A DNA stretch of 64,000 bases from Kibdelosporangium sp. MJ126-NF4 (GCF_000826545.1 NZ_CDME01000007.1:62001-126000), one strand, 5' to 3'; numbered from the stretch's first letter, positions 1 through 8,872 are shown. Translations and numbers: made by a program. Notes: generated from the sequence alone by a model not told the origin.

Positions 1-901
1 TGACCGCCGACCACAGCCGATCCTGGTCGGCCTGGTCGCGGATCGCCGGGCTCAGCCGGATCCGGGATCCGTAGTGGACGGTGTCGGCCGCGGTGAACGA
101 CAGGTGGTGCCCGGTGACCTCCCAGGTGACCGGCAGGCCGGTCGCACCGGCCGCGGTCAGCAGGTCGGCTTCCTCCCGGCTGGACACGTGCAGCACGTGC
201 ACCGCGGTGCCGTGCCTGCGCGCCAACTCGATCAGCTTCGCCACCGCGACGATTCCCCCGCTGCGCGGCCGGTAGGACTCGTAGTCCCGGTGGACTCTGG
301 GGGCGCCTCGCCAGCTGTCCAGCAACGCGAACACGTCGTCGTCCTCGGCGTGGAACAGCAGCCTCAGTCCCCGCTGTTTCGCCAGGACGAACAACTCGTC
401 GAGCCGTGCCGGGTCGCGCAGAACATGTGGGGCGGTGTGGTGGCCGGTGAGGAACGCCTTGGCTGTCGACGCCTCCGTGGACGTGAACTCCCTGAGCGTC
501 CCGACCGCGTCCGGGTCGACTCCCGCGTGGAAGCGGTAGTCCACCAGGCTGGTGCCGCGCACCTCGGCGTCCTTGGCGTGCACGTCGGCCGGGGTGAACG
601 TCGCCGGTCGGGTGTTCGGCATGTCGAACACCGTGGTGACGCCGCTCGCGACCGCCGCGCGGGACGCGTGCGGCCAGTCCTCCTTGGCGGTCAGGCCGGG
701 CGTCCGGAAGTGCACGTGTGAGTCGATCAGTCCGGGCAGGACGAACCGGCCGGTGGCGTCGATCTCCTTGACACCCGAGACGGAACTGCCCACGGGCAGC
801 ACGTCGGCGATCACTCCGTTCACGACGGCGACATCCGCCGGACGCACACCGTCCGGGCCGACGACCTGGCCGCCGCGGACGACGACGTCGAACGCGGTCA
901 C
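1..901 (-). CDS. dihydroorotase-like cyclic amidohydrolase (C-terminus beyond window)
   Basis: The reverse strand from a GTG at 901 reads as the first 300 residues of an amidohydrolase-superfamily enzyme of the dihydroorotase/allantoinase/hydantoinase type. The HxH metal motif is in DSHVHFR near residue 59, followed by FLTGHH, LLFHAED and VLHVSS, which fit the remaining metal-ligand and active-site positions. Such enzymes reversibly open or close cyclic amides and imides. The start overlaps the stop of the preceding gene (GTGA), so it is the fifth gene of the operon that begins at 5662. The reading frame runs off the window edge, so the C-terminal aspartate cannot be checked. A second pyrimidine-pathway dihydroorotase is unlikely in this company. 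A role in a secondary pathway is inferred from the neighbours. Confidence 0.85.
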   Translation of the reverse strand, partial: MTAFDVVVRGGQVVGPDGVRPADVAVVNGVIADVLPVGSSVSGVKEIDATGRFVLPGLIDSHVHFRTPGLTAKEDWPHASRAAVASGVTTVFDMPNTRPATFTPADVHAKDAEVRGTSLVDYRFHAGVDPDAVGTLREFTSTEASTAKAFLTGHHTAPHVLRDPARLDELFVLAKQRGLRLLFHAEDDDVFALLDSWRGAPRVHRDYESYRPRSGGIVAVAKLIELARRHGTAVHVLHVSSREEADLLTAAGATGLPVTWEVTGHHLSFTAADTVHYGSRIRLSPAIRDQADQDRLWSAV

Positions 902-2001
902 GCTTCCCATGGCATGCTTACCAGTTCGCGGCACAGGTCGTTGGTCGGTCCCATCAGCGCCACCGCACGGGCGTCGCGCGCCATCCGGTTGATCGGGTGA
1001 TCCACGACGTACCCGGAGCTGCCCAGCAGCCGCGCCACGACCGCGACCACGTGTTCGGCAATCTGCGACGCGAGGATCTTGCTGTGCAGCGTGACCTCGC
1101 CGGGATCATCCGCTTCCCGCCTGCCTGCCTGTTCCACGATCGCCCGCGCGGACTCCACCTGCGAGCGCAGGTCGACCAGGCGGTGCCGGACAGCCTGCGA
1201 GTCCAACATGGCCTTCCGTCGTGCGGCCTGGAAACCGATGTCCCACGCCGCTTCGGCGATACCGACCGACACCGCGCCGAGAGTGGCGCCGGACTGCCGC
1301 ACTCCCGCGATGATCGTGCTCGCCGTGTCCCTCGGTCCGAGCAGGGCCTCCGGGCCGACTACGCAGTTGCGCAGTTCGACGAAGCCGGTCGCCGACGCCC
1401 GCATGCCCACCAGGTCGAGGCTCAGGTCGGGTTCGATTCCCGGGTTGTCGGCGAGTACGAGGAAGAAGCTCTGGCCGCTCGACCCGTACGTCTGCGTGTC
1501 CGTTTCGGACACCGGGGTGCTCTGGGTGAGGATGAGGTAGATGTCGGTGATCCCGGCGCCGGTGGTGAACGCCTTGCCGCCGTTGATCAGCCAGCTGCCG
1601 TCCGGGCGTTCGTCCGCGGTCGTGGCGAGGTTCTTCTTCGCCGCACCCGCACCGGACTCGCTCCAGGCCGACGCGGCCAACCATTCGCCGGACGCGAGCT
1701 TCGGCAGCAACTCCTCACGCTGGGCGTCGGTGCCCCACTCGACGATTCGGCTGCACACGGCCATGTGCTGGAACGCGATGATCGCGGTGGACGGATCGTG
1801 CCTGGCGATCTCGGCCACCGTGCGGTTCACGTCAAGCGAGTCCGCACCGGCGCCACCGTAGCGCTGCGGAACGACCAGGCCCGGTATCGGCGAGTTCCTT
1901 AACGCGCCAAGGGCTTCCGCAGCGGGCCGACCGGCGTTGTCGGCGTGCGCGGCGTGCTTCGCGAGCGTCCCAAGCAGAGCGTCGAAACCGGTTCGGTCCA
2001 T
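898..2001 (-). CDS. acyl-CoA dehydrogenase-like flavoprotein
   Basis: This 367-residue protein has the acyl-CoA dehydrogenase fold: an N-terminal helical domain, a middle beta domain with the SESGAG motif and a GGKAFTTGAG stretch, and a C-terminal four-helix domain ending RDARAVALMGPTNDL. In classical members the segment after RDAR is xxYEGT, whose Glu removes the alpha proton. Here Gly takes that place, so either the base lies elsewhere (as in isovaleryl-CoA dehydrogenase) or the chemistry differs. I chose the ATG at 2001. The open frame extends upstream into the PrpF-like gene, but the family N-terminus fits MDRTGFDALL and an AAGG lies just upstream. Its stop overlaps the next gene's start by four bases. 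It probably oxidises a carrier-bound or free pathway intermediate (inference). Confidence 0.85.
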   Translation of the reverse strand: MDRTGFDALLGTLAKHAAHADNAGRPAAEALGALRNSPIPGLVVPQRYGGAGADSLDVNRTVAEIARHDPSTAIIAFQHMAVCSRIVEWGTDAQREELLPKLASGEWLAASAWSESGAGAAKKNLATTADERPDGSWLINGGKAFTTGAGITDIYLILTQSTPVSETDTQTYGSSGQSFFLVLADNPGIEPDLSLDLVGMRASATGFVELRNCVVGPEALLGPRDTASTIIAGVRQSGATLGAVSVGIAEAAWDIGFQAARRKAMLDSQAVRHRLVDLRSQVESARAIVEQAGRREADDPGEVTLHSKILASQIAEHVVAVVARLLGSSGYVVDHPINRMARDARAVALMGPTNDLCRELVSMPWEA

Positions 2002-2018
2002 GGCGGATGGACCTTGGG

Positions 2019-3062
2019 TCAGCTCGAGAGCAGGCACGAGTCCTCCTTCAGGACGTGAGCGTCGAACGAGTCGATGGCGAGGGCGCCGGTGAACGTGACT
2101 GACTTCTCCGGCACACTGACCCAGAACAGCTTGCTGTCGGGGTCGTAGCCGGATACCTCCGCGGTGGCCGTGACGACCCCGCCCGCGGTGCGGATCGTCA
2201 GCGGCGTGCGGACGTCGGGCTCGTCGGCACCGGCCAGCCCGAACGGGATGGTGCCCCGGACGTGCCGAGCCGCGGCGAGGCAGACCGCGCCGGTCAGTGC
2301 GAGCGTCGGATGCCACGACGGTACCGACACCGCGCGCACAGCGAGGCAGTTGTCGCTGTCCGGCAACACAACGGCCACTTTGGGGAACGCTCCTTCCGGC
2401 GAGTAGCCGTACTGCCGGGCGGCGGAGCGGCGGATCGCGGTGAGCGTGCCGAACAACGACCGTCCGGCCGCGAACAGCTGACGGGACGTGGTGATCCCGA
2501 GGTCGTACCCGGACAGGAACACGTACGGGTTGCCGACCGAGACAGCGCTGGCCCGGATCATCCCGCCGTCGTACGGTAAGTCGCTGGTCGGTTCCCCGAA
2601 GGGCAGCAGTTCGCTGAGCGGGACCTCCGGGTGGTTGAGGAAGTGCGCAGTGAACTTGATCCCGCTGCGGACCGACTCGTCCACTTCGCACACAACGTGG
2701 TCACCGTTGTTGAGCACGCGCACCCGGATGCGTTGCTCGGGAGCCAGTCTGCTGATCCACCCGAGACGACCGGCCACGACCGCCGACGCCAGCACGGAGT
2801 GGCCACAGCTGCCGCGGAAGTCGAACCGCACCGGGCTGCCGGGGATCACCTGGACGAACCGGTAGTCCAGGTCGAACAGCGGGTGGTCGGAGACGGAGAT
2901 CAGCGCGATCTTGGTGATCTCGGACAGGTTGTGCCTTGCCAACCAGGCCACGCCGTCGGCGAGCGCCTCGGCGAGCCCTTCCTCGTCGGTGGGGAATCGT
3001 TCGGCCGGCAGCACCATCGTTGAGCTCGGCGCGCCGTGCGCGTGTGCGACATGGGCGAGCAT
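2019..3062 (-). CDS. PrpF-family isomerase-like protein
   Basis: This 347-residue protein resembles the PrpF / 4-oxalomesaconate tautomerase family (diaminopimelate-epimerase fold). It has the early GAPSSTMVLP segment, a cysteine-containing RGSCGHSVLASAVVA segment near residue 85, and a second-half repeat with VSVGNPYVFL. PrpF proteins move the double bond of methylaconitate-type tricarboxylates. The ATG at 3062 overlaps the asparagine-synthetase stop (TGATG). A TTG one codon upstream is possible but less likely. The gene sits between an amidating enzyme and an acyl-CoA-dehydrogenase-like enzyme, which suggests it isomerises an unsaturated dicarboxylate of the same pathway. The substrate is unknown. 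Confidence 0.8.
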   Translation of the reverse strand: MLAHVAHAHGAPSSTMVLPAERFPTDEEGLAEALADGVAWLARHNLSEITKIALISVSDHPLFDLDYRFVQVIPGSPVRFDFRGSCGHSVLASAVVAGRLGWISRLAPEQRIRVRVLNNGDHVVCEVDESVRSGIKFTAHFLNHPEVPLSELLPFGEPTSDLPYDGGMIRASAVSVGNPYVFLSGYDLGITTSRQLFAAGRSLFGTLTAIRRSAARQYGYSPEGAFPKVAVVLPDSDNCLAVRAVSVPSWHPTLALTGAVCLAAARHVRGTIPFGLAGADEPDVRTPLTIRTAGGVVTATAEVSGYDPDSKLFWVSVPEKSVTFTGALAIDSFDAHVLKEDSCLLSS

Positions 3063-4852
3063 CAAGCCGCCTTCCTTCCGGCACTGCCACTGGTGATCTG
3101 CTCGACCCAGATTCGGTGGATGAGCAGTGACCAGATCGCCAGCGCGGATGTGTCGTCCGGGCGGGCCGCCTGCGCGTCGAGCAGCGCGGTGACAGCCTGG
3201 GGGTCGAGCTGCCCGTCGTGGCGAATTCCGTCCGTGGAAAGGACATCGCGGGCGTAGGCGTACAGCGGCTGGTCCGCCGCGAGCATCGGCGTGATCGGCA
3301 ACGTGAACGGTTGCTTGGGGCGGTTGAGCACCGAGATCGGGACGAGCCCGCGCGCGGCCGAGAACAGAGCGCGTTTGACCTCCTTGTCCCGCACCCGTAA
3401 CTCCTCCGGCAGCCGCCGGGCCAGCCTGGTCAGCTCGCGCTGGCAGTACGGGAGTCTGACCTCGACGGAATGGGCCATGCTCAGGTGGTCGACTCGACGC
3501 AGGTGGTACGCGGGCAGCCGCTCGTCCACTTCGAACTCGGTGATCGCGGCGAGCCGGTTGGGCGCGTCACGCAACCGCCGTGTGATCCGGTCTGCCTCGG
3601 TTCCGTTTCGCCGCAGCAGATCCCGGTACTCAGTCGTGTAGAGACGGTCACGCAGCGGTGCGGGTACCGCCGCGAGCGCTTCGACGTAGCCGTCCGCCCA
3701 GTCCGTGCCGCCGGTCAGCGCGTCGCGTATCCGGTTGTAGCCACCGAAGATCTCGTCGGCGGCGTCCCCGGACAACGTCACCTTGAACCCGGCGTCGTGT
3801 ATCCCTTGGAACAGCAGGTAGGTGCTGAGTGTGATCGGATCGGCGTTCGGTTGCCCGAGGTGCCACACGACGTCGCCTAGCAGGTCGGGAAAGGTCGCCG
3901 GGTCCGCTTCGATCTGGTGGTAGGTCGCGCCGCTGAGCTTCGCGACCTCGCGGGCGTAGCGCTTCTCGTCGAACGGCCAGTCACCGGTGTAGGCGATGTT
4001 GAACGCGTGCACGTGCGGCACCTTCTCCGCGAGCAGCGCGGTGACCAGGCTGGAGTCGAGGCCACCGCTGGTGATCGTGGAGATCGCCACGTCGGCCAGT
4101 GCGAGCCGGTGCGTCTCGGTGCGCAGACTGTCCCGCACTGCCTCACCCGCCATGTCGAGATTCCCGGCGAACTCGGGGATCGACTCGTGCCCGCCGCGCC
4201 GCTCGACCGTCAGCCCCGCCGTGGGGGTGAAGACCGCCGTGGCGGCGCGGGGAAGCACCCAGATGCTGTCGAACATGGTGCGTTCGCCGAACGGCGTCTT
4301 GGTCGTGAGGTAACTGTCGAGCCCCTCGTCCCACAGTTCCCACCGGACGCCGGGAACACTGAGCAAGGCAGGTAACTCGGACGAGAAACACAGCTCGCGC
4401 CGCGTCTGGTTCCAGTGGTAGTAGAGCGGTTTCATGCCCGCGTCGTCAGTGGACAGCACGAGCTTGGGCTCGTCGCGCAGGTCGAGCACCGCGATGGCGT
4501 ACATCCCGTCGAGGTGGTCGACGAACTTGTGGCCATAGCGGTGGTAGAGCGCGGGAAGGACGTTGCCGTCGCAGTGGTCCGGGAAGACGTACCCGTCCGC
4601 CCTCAGGTCATGGCGGAGCTCGTCGTGGTTGTAGATCTCGCCGTTGAACACGACTTTGATGTCGTTGCCCAACTGGTAGGGCTGCCGTCCGCCTGCCAGG
4701 TCCATGATGGCCAGCCGGTTGGTGCCGATCGCCCAGCCGTCGCCCGCCTCGATGAACCGGGCATCAGGCCCGCCGTGCCGTTGCAACGCCGAGACAGTAC
4801 GCAGGTGGTGGTGGGACATGGTCCCGCCCAGGTGTCCGTATATCCGACACAT
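3062..4852 (-). CDS. glutamine-hydrolysing asparagine synthetase-like enzyme
   Basis: The 596-residue protein begins MCRIYGHLGG. Cys2 is the N-terminal nucleophile of class II glutamine amidotransferases once Met is removed, and VFNGEIYNHDEL is the usual glutaminase-domain motif. The C-terminal half has the ATP-pyrophosphatase loop SGGLDSS near residue 260 and the SGDAADEIFGGYNR segment. It should transfer ammonia from glutamine to an ATP-activated carboxylate. Length and motifs fit AsnB, but AsnB homologues in natural-product clusters often act on other acids or make lactams. It starts three bases after the cupin stop and is translationally coupled to the PrpF-like gene. A pathway role, rather than housekeeping asparagine synthesis, is inferred from the operon. 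Confidence 0.92.
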   Translation of the reverse strand: MCRIYGHLGGTMSHHHLRTVSALQRHGGPDARFIEAGDGWAIGTNRLAIMDLAGGRQPYQLGNDIKVVFNGEIYNHDELRHDLRADGYVFPDHCDGNVLPALYHRYGHKFVDHLDGMYAIAVLDLRDEPKLVLSTDDAGMKPLYYHWNQTRRELCFSSELPALLSVPGVRWELWDEGLDSYLTTKTPFGERTMFDSIWVLPRAATAVFTPTAGLTVERRGGHESIPEFAGNLDMAGEAVRDSLRTETHRLALADVAISTITSGGLDSSLVTALLAEKVPHVHAFNIAYTGDWPFDEKRYAREVAKLSGATYHQIEADPATFPDLLGDVVWHLGQPNADPITLSTYLLFQGIHDAGFKVTLSGDAADEIFGGYNRIRDALTGGTDWADGYVEALAAVPAPLRDRLYTTEYRDLLRRNGTEADRITRRLRDAPNRLAAITEFEVDERLPAYHLRRVDHLSMAHSVEVRLPYCQRELTRLARRLPEELRVRDKEVKRALFSAARGLVPISVLNRPKQPFTLPITPMLAADQPLYAYARDVLSTDGIRHDGQLDPQAVTALLDAQAARPDDTSALAIWSLLIHRIWVEQITSGSAGRKAA

Positions 4853-4855
4853 GGG

Positions 4856-5662
4856 CTACACCACCTGGGAGGACACGCCCCCGCGGGCGTACAGGGTGGC
4901 GTCGAACGGAGTCGGGCCGCCGCAGACGGCGAAACGCTCTCCCGTTGGCGAGGGGTTGCGAGTGCCGTGCAGTACCCCGGCCGCGGCGAAGAAGACGTCT
5001 CCGGCCTTGAAGTCGTGCCAGCTGTCGACGAGGTAGACCTGCCCCTCGCCCTCGAAGGCGAAGAAGGCCTCCTCGCTCTGCGGGTGCTGGTGGATGTTGA
5101 AGGTCTTGCCGGGATCGTGGATTCCACAGTGGAGACACAGCCGGGCACTGCCGGTTCCCGGCCAGAACACCAGGTTCACCAGCGCGGGCGTCTCGTCGGC
5201 CGACCTCTCGCCGGTGCCGAGGAACCCGTTCAGCTGGTGTTCGTCGTTGCCAAGGGCACTGGTCAGCCGGGGACTGGTGCCCACCGGTTCGCCACCCTCG
5301 AGACGGGTTCGCCACACGTAGGCGGTCATGCCCTCGCTGCCTGCCGCGAGTTCGAGCGTGCGGCCGGTCGGCGAGTACAGCGCGCTGCCGCGGGCGAGCT
5401 CGGCCCGGTGCCCGGTCACGTCACCCGTGCCGGAACCGGCATGGACGACGGCCACGTTCTCTTCCTCCAGCGCCCAGCCGAGCCGCCACACCTTCTCCGG
5501 TGCGACCTCGATGACGAGCAGCGTGACCTTCCGTGCGCCCATCTGCGGTCCGACCGGTTCCGCGATGCGGCCCCAGTCGAGTGGATAGAAGACGAAGTCG
5601 TCGGCACGGACAATCGCGCCGTGAACCTCATCGGTCAGTGTCAACTGCTTTATCTGACTCAC
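4856..5662 (-). CDS. cupin-domain protein
   Basis: This 268-residue protein has the cupin signature in its second half, IHQHPQSEEAFFAFEGEG near residues 188-205, with a later ...VLHGTRNP histidine. Together these supply the usual three-His/one-Glu metal site. The N-terminal half is a weaker beta-rich repeat, so a bicupin is likely. The open frame extends to 5836, but I chose the GTG at 5662 because GGGGGA lies seven bases upstream and the protein then starts VSQIKQLTLTDE. It is the first gene of the five-gene operon and precedes the asparagine-synthetase-like gene by three bases. It could be an oxygenase, isomerase or decarboxylase. The sequence does not decide which. Confidence 0.8.
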   Translation of the reverse strand: MSQIKQLTLTDEVHGAIVRADDFVFYPLDWGRIAEPVGPQMGARKVTLLVIEVAPEKVWRLGWALEEENVAVVHAGSGTGDVTGHRAELARGSALYSPTGRTLELAAGSEGMTAYVWRTRLEGGEPVGTSPRLTSALGNDEHQLNGFLGTGERSADETPALVNLVFWPGTGSARLCLHCGIHDPGKTFNIHQHPQSEEAFFAFEGEGQVYLVDSWHDFKAGDVFFAAAGVLHGTRNPSPTGERFAVCGGPTPFDATLYARGGVSSQVV

Positions 5663-6278
5663 GGTTCCCCCGAGAAAAGTGAAATACCGAGAAGAAATCC
5701 CCGAGCTGGAGAAACTTCCGATCTTCCTTGCAGAGCACACCATCGATCTCTGTAGGGTCATCCCACGACAGAGTACTACAGGCATCCAGTTGGGCGCACC
5801 AGTCAGTTTGTTTGTCACATCACGCGGTATCGTCACACAGATGGAGTAACAATCAATTTTGACTGAACTGATTCAGAAAAATGGCCCGTCCCACTGAACA
5901 GGAATTACTCATGAGTCACCGGCAACAGGGAACAGGTCGGAGCGAAGATCGCGGACCGCCGAGCGATGGGGGCGACCACGGGCCGGAAGTGACCGGCAGA
6001 AGCGCCGGTGACCAGGTCGAACGGGCGCACCCCCGGACGGACTGCCCGATCGGGATGTCGGTGGGGCCCATTATCGGGCACCACCGCCGAACTCTCCCAA
6101 GAACCGGACATTCCACCCAGTGGAAACACTGAAACAATACCGAGCTGCCTGTTCAGGGCCGAATCGGATTACCGTAGCGTGGAGAGGCGGATCCCGACGG
6201 ATCAAGTGGGTGCCACCGCCCGGCGGCACCCGCACATGAGGGGGTTGATACGTCGTCCATCACGCGGGAATGTGATTG

Positions 6279-6296
6279 CCGGACCGACAGGTCCGG
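6279..6296. promoter_or_regulatory. perfect 7-bp inverted repeat
   Basis: CCGGACC, four bases, then GGTCCGG form a perfect hairpin or operator-like dyad about 70 bp upstream of the Ada-like regulator start. There is no T run after it, so an operator is more likely than a terminator. Its binding protein is unknown. Autoregulation by the adjacent AraC-type protein is one option. Confidence 0.45.
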
Positions 6297-6319
6297 TCGT
6301 CGACAAGTACAGGTGGTAA

Positions 6320-6329
6320 CACGTACGTG
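6320..6329. promoter_or_regulatory. palindrome CACGTACGTG upstream of regulator
   Basis: A perfect 10-bp palindrome ends 38 bp before the GTG start of the Ada-like regulator. The same decamer recurs at 45931-45940 in another divergent promoter region, and once inside a coding region (60216-60225). It is therefore a candidate protein-binding site rather than a proven one. Confidence 0.3.
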
Positions 6330-6367
6330 AACGGCGTTATCGAGGCAATCGGCACCGGGGACGGCGA

Positions 6368-7096
6368 GTGCGCGCGTTCCTGCCAGGCGGAGTGCGAGGT
6401 GTGTGGGTAGCCGTGAATGAAACGATGCTGGTCAGAAACCTGGAACTGGTCGTCGAGGCGTGCAGGGACATCGAACGCGGGCACGCGGACCCACCGAGCC
6501 TCGACGATCTCGCCGCGAACGCCGGGCTGAGCCGGTTCCATTTTCATCGGCTGTTCAAGAAGGTCACGCGGATCACGCCGCACTCCTACCTGGCCTCGAG
6601 CCGGGCGCGCCGGGTCCGCGCGGAGCTGTCGCGGGCGGCGACCGTCACCGACGCGTTCTACAACGCGGGCTTCAACTCCAACGGCCGCTTCTACGAGGCA
6701 GCGCCCGACATCCTCGGGATGACGCCGACCCGGTTCCGTGCCGGTGGCGAAGGTGAACTGATCGAGTACTGCTTCGGCCGGGGCTCGGACGGCGTGACGC
6801 TGGTCGCGCTGGCCAGCAAGGGACTGTGCGACGTGATCGTCGCGGACACCCCGGAGTCCGCCGTACGCAGGCTGAACACCACGTTCCCCAAGGCGGATTT
6901 CGTCGCGGGGAGCGGCGCGTGCACCGAGAAGGCGTACCAGTCGATCCTGTCGGTCGGCCCGTCGACGGTGAGCCCGAAACTGCCGTCCGACGTCCGCGAA
7001 ACCGTGCTGGACCACCTCATTCGTGACGAGTTCAGGAAGGTGGCGCCCTACCGGCGCACAGCGATGCCCGCGCACGCCGTGGTCACGGGGAGCTAG
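6368..7096 (+). CDS. AraC-type regulator with an Ada-like, catalytically incomplete C-terminus
   Basis: This 242-residue protein has two AraC helix-turn-helix segments (about residues 38-85 and 90-135, with LSRFHFHRLFKK and a GMTPTRFR end). They are followed by YCFGRGSDGVTLVALASKG, a clear match to the start of the methyltransferase module of Ada. The rest is truncated relative to Ada. The PCHR methyl-acceptor motif is absent, and there is no N-terminal zinc/cysteine domain. It is therefore unlikely to repair DNA and more likely to be a regulator that kept the fold for sensing. The GTG at 6368 has GGGGA upstream. A GTG at 6413 is an alternative. It diverges from the cupin operon and precedes the O-methyltransferase, so local pathway control is inferred. 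Confidence 0.75.
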   Translation: MRAFLPGGVRGVWVAVNETMLVRNLELVVEACRDIERGHADPPSLDDLAANAGLSRFHFHRLFKKVTRITPHSYLASSRARRVRAELSRAATVTDAFYNAGFNSNGRFYEAAPDILGMTPTRFRAGGEGELIEYCFGRGSDGVTLVALASKGLCDVIVADTPESAVRRLNTTFPKADFVAGSGACTEKAYQSILSVGPSTVSPKLPSDVRETVLDHLIRDEFRKVAPYRRTAMPAHAVVTGS

Positions 7097-7209
7097 TTCG
7101 CCAAGTCAGCAACATCCGGAGCGATCCGCGCCCGGTCCGCGAATACCGTGGTCCGGGTGTGCGATGCGCTGGTGTCACAAGACAACCGGATGAGTGAGGA
7201 CGAGCCGCG

Positions 7210-8286
7210 ATGACCACATGGGACCCGAAGACCGCGAGCGTGCTGACCACGCTCCGGGACTACCTGGTCGGTCCGACGCGGTTCATGAACGTGTTGAGCT
7301 GCTTCGAACTCGGCATCGTCGACCTGTTGCGGGACAACCCCCGCATGACCGCGCGCGAGATCGCGGAGTCGGTGGGCGGCACCGAGGCCGCCATCCAGCA
7401 ACTGCTGTTCCTGCCGGTGAAGGACGAGCTCATCTCGTTCGACAAGGAGACCGGGACGTACGCGCTCGACGGGCTGAGCCTGCCCGCGGACGTGGACATG
7501 GCCCGGGTCCTCAAGTGGTACACGATGATCAAGGTCGTCTGCCTGCGGCAACTGTTCTACCTGACCGAAAGCGTCAAGACCGGCAGCCTGGTCGGCCTGC
7601 GTGAGCTGTACGGCTTCGAGGGCACCCTGTACGAGGCGACTGCCCGCCACGAGGATCTGCGCACCGCGTGGGGCGGGTCGATGGACTCGGTCACCGGCGC
7701 CATCGACGAGTGGTTCTTCGGCAACTTCGAGGTGCCCGCGGGCGCGAAGGTGCTGGACGTGGCCGGGAACACCGGCCTCGGCGCGATACTGACCCGCAAG
7801 TACAAACCCGAGCAGAACGTCACGGTCGCGTGCTTCGACTTCCCGGAGAAGGAAGCCGCCGCGCTGGAGAACTTCCGCGCGCACGGCGAGACGGAACACT
7901 GCTCGTTCATCGGCGGCGACGTGTTCAAAGGCCTGCCCACCGGCTTCGACGTCGTGATGATCAAACACTTCCTCGGCATGTTCGACCGCGAGAACGTGCT
8001 GCGGATCTTCAACGCCGTGCACGACGCGCTACAGCCCGGCGGTGAGCTCTTCGTTCTCGCGCCGGTCTACCCGGAGGACCTGACGAGCTCGGTGTCGGTC
8101 GACTTCTTCCCCGCGTACTTCATCGGCTGCACGATGGGCGAAGGCGGCCCGCAGCAGATGTCGACGTACTCGCAGTGGCTGGCCGAGGCCGGGTTCGAGG
8201 TCGTGTCCACGCTCCAGCAGGACATCTCGACGATGCCGCCGGACATGATCCACGTGCACGGCATGATCCGCGCTGTCAGGAAGTGA
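7210..8286 (+). CDS. SAM-dependent O-methyltransferase
   Basis: The 358-residue protein has the layout of COMT-like natural-product O-methyltransferases. An N-terminal winged-helix dimerisation region (AREIAESVGGTEAAIQQLL) is followed by the SAM-binding loop VLDVAGNTGLG at residues 181-191. A FDVVMIKHFLGMFDREN segment then places the catalytic His, and PGGELFVLAPV is the late beta strand. The loop has AGNTG where most members have GGGTG. GAGGA precedes the ATG. Its 3' end overlaps the convergent TetR gene by 11 bp. It follows the Ada-like regulator by 113 bp and probably tailors the product of the divergent operon (inference). Confidence 0.88.
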   Translation: MTTWDPKTASVLTTLRDYLVGPTRFMNVLSCFELGIVDLLRDNPRMTAREIAESVGGTEAAIQQLLFLPVKDELISFDKETGTYALDGLSLPADVDMARVLKWYTMIKVVCLRQLFYLTESVKTGSLVGLRELYGFEGTLYEATARHEDLRTAWGGSMDSVTGAIDEWFFGNFEVPAGAKVLDVAGNTGLGAILTRKYKPEQNVTVACFDFPEKEAAALENFRAHGETEHCSFIGGDVFKGLPTGFDVVMIKHFLGMFDRENVLRIFNAVHDALQPGGELFVLAPVYPEDLTSSVSVDFFPAYFIGCTMGEGGPQQMSTYSQWLAEAGFEVVSTLQQDISTMPPDMIHVHGMIRAVRK

Positions 8287-8872
8287 GCTGGTCGGGTATG
8301 ACCTTCAGCGCGGTGTCCACGACCTGGCCGAGCATGACCGGGTCCTCGGTGACGGCACTCATCACGCGCAGTCCCTGGATCGTGGTGACCAGGAAGTTCG
8401 ATATCGCGGGGATGTCGACGTCCGGCGGCAGCTCGCCCATGCTGCGGGCCAGGTGCAGCGTGCTGTGGAAGGAGTCGTGCAGCGCGGCGATCGCGTCGCG
8501 GACGATCCGGTTGGTGACCTCGTCGTGCGGCACCCGCTCGTTGATGGCCATCACCAGCAGACAGCCGGGGCGGCCGGGCACTTTGAGCGCGTCGTCGATC
8601 CGTTCGAGCAGCAGATCCCTGATCAACTCCCGGATCGGCACCCGCTGCATCAGCGCCTCGCGGAAGGTGTCGGTGGTCAGCCGGACATAACGTTGTAGGG
8701 CCTGTTGGTAGAGCCCGTGTTTGCTGCCGAACGCCGCGTACAACGAGCCACGGCCGAGACCCGTCGCGTCAGTGAGATCCTGGATCGAGGTGGCTTCATA
8801 TCCCTGACGCCAGAAGACTTCCATCGCCTTCTGGGCCACTTCGTCGGTATCGAACTCGCGGACACGAGGCAC
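8276..8872 (-). CDS. TetR-family transcriptional repressor
   Basis: A 198-residue regulator. The start GTG at 8872 gives VPRVREFDTDEVAQKAM, the common N-terminus of this TetR group. The open frame extends 12 codons further but without family support. The helix-turn-helix is ATSIQDLTDATGLGRGSLYAAFGSKHGLYQQAL, and the C-terminal ligand domain resembles the TetR_C group that includes AcrR-like and YxaF-like repressors. It is divergent from the heme-binding-like/MFS/tautomerase operon. A perfect palindrome (9026-9035) stands before that operon, so control of it is the obvious hypothesis. Confidence 0.88.
   Translation of the reverse strand: MPRVREFDTDEVAQKAMEVFWRQGYEATSIQDLTDATGLGRGSLYAAFGSKHGLYQQALQRYVRLTTDTFREALMQRVPIRELIRDLLLERIDDALKVPGRPGCLLVMAINERVPHDEVTNRIVRDAIAALHDSFHSTLHLARSMGELPPDVDIPAISNFLVTTIQGLRVMSAVTEDPVMLGQVVDTALKVIPDQLTS

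Larger units (their letters stand above)
5663..6367. promoter_or_regulatory. divergent regulatory region between cupin operon and Ada-like regulator
   Basis: This 705-bp stretch has no convincing gene. The short open frames in it have neither family resemblance nor good ribosome sites. The part near 5815-5885 is unusually AT-rich for the window and is the likeliest place for the promoter of the minus-strand operon. An inverted repeat CTGTAG/CTACAG lies at 5750-5781, within the presumed leader. Two stronger palindromes (6279-6296 and 6320-6329) lie close to the plus-strand regulator gene and are listed separately. No clear -35/-10 pair can be fixed by eye. Confidence 0.5.
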
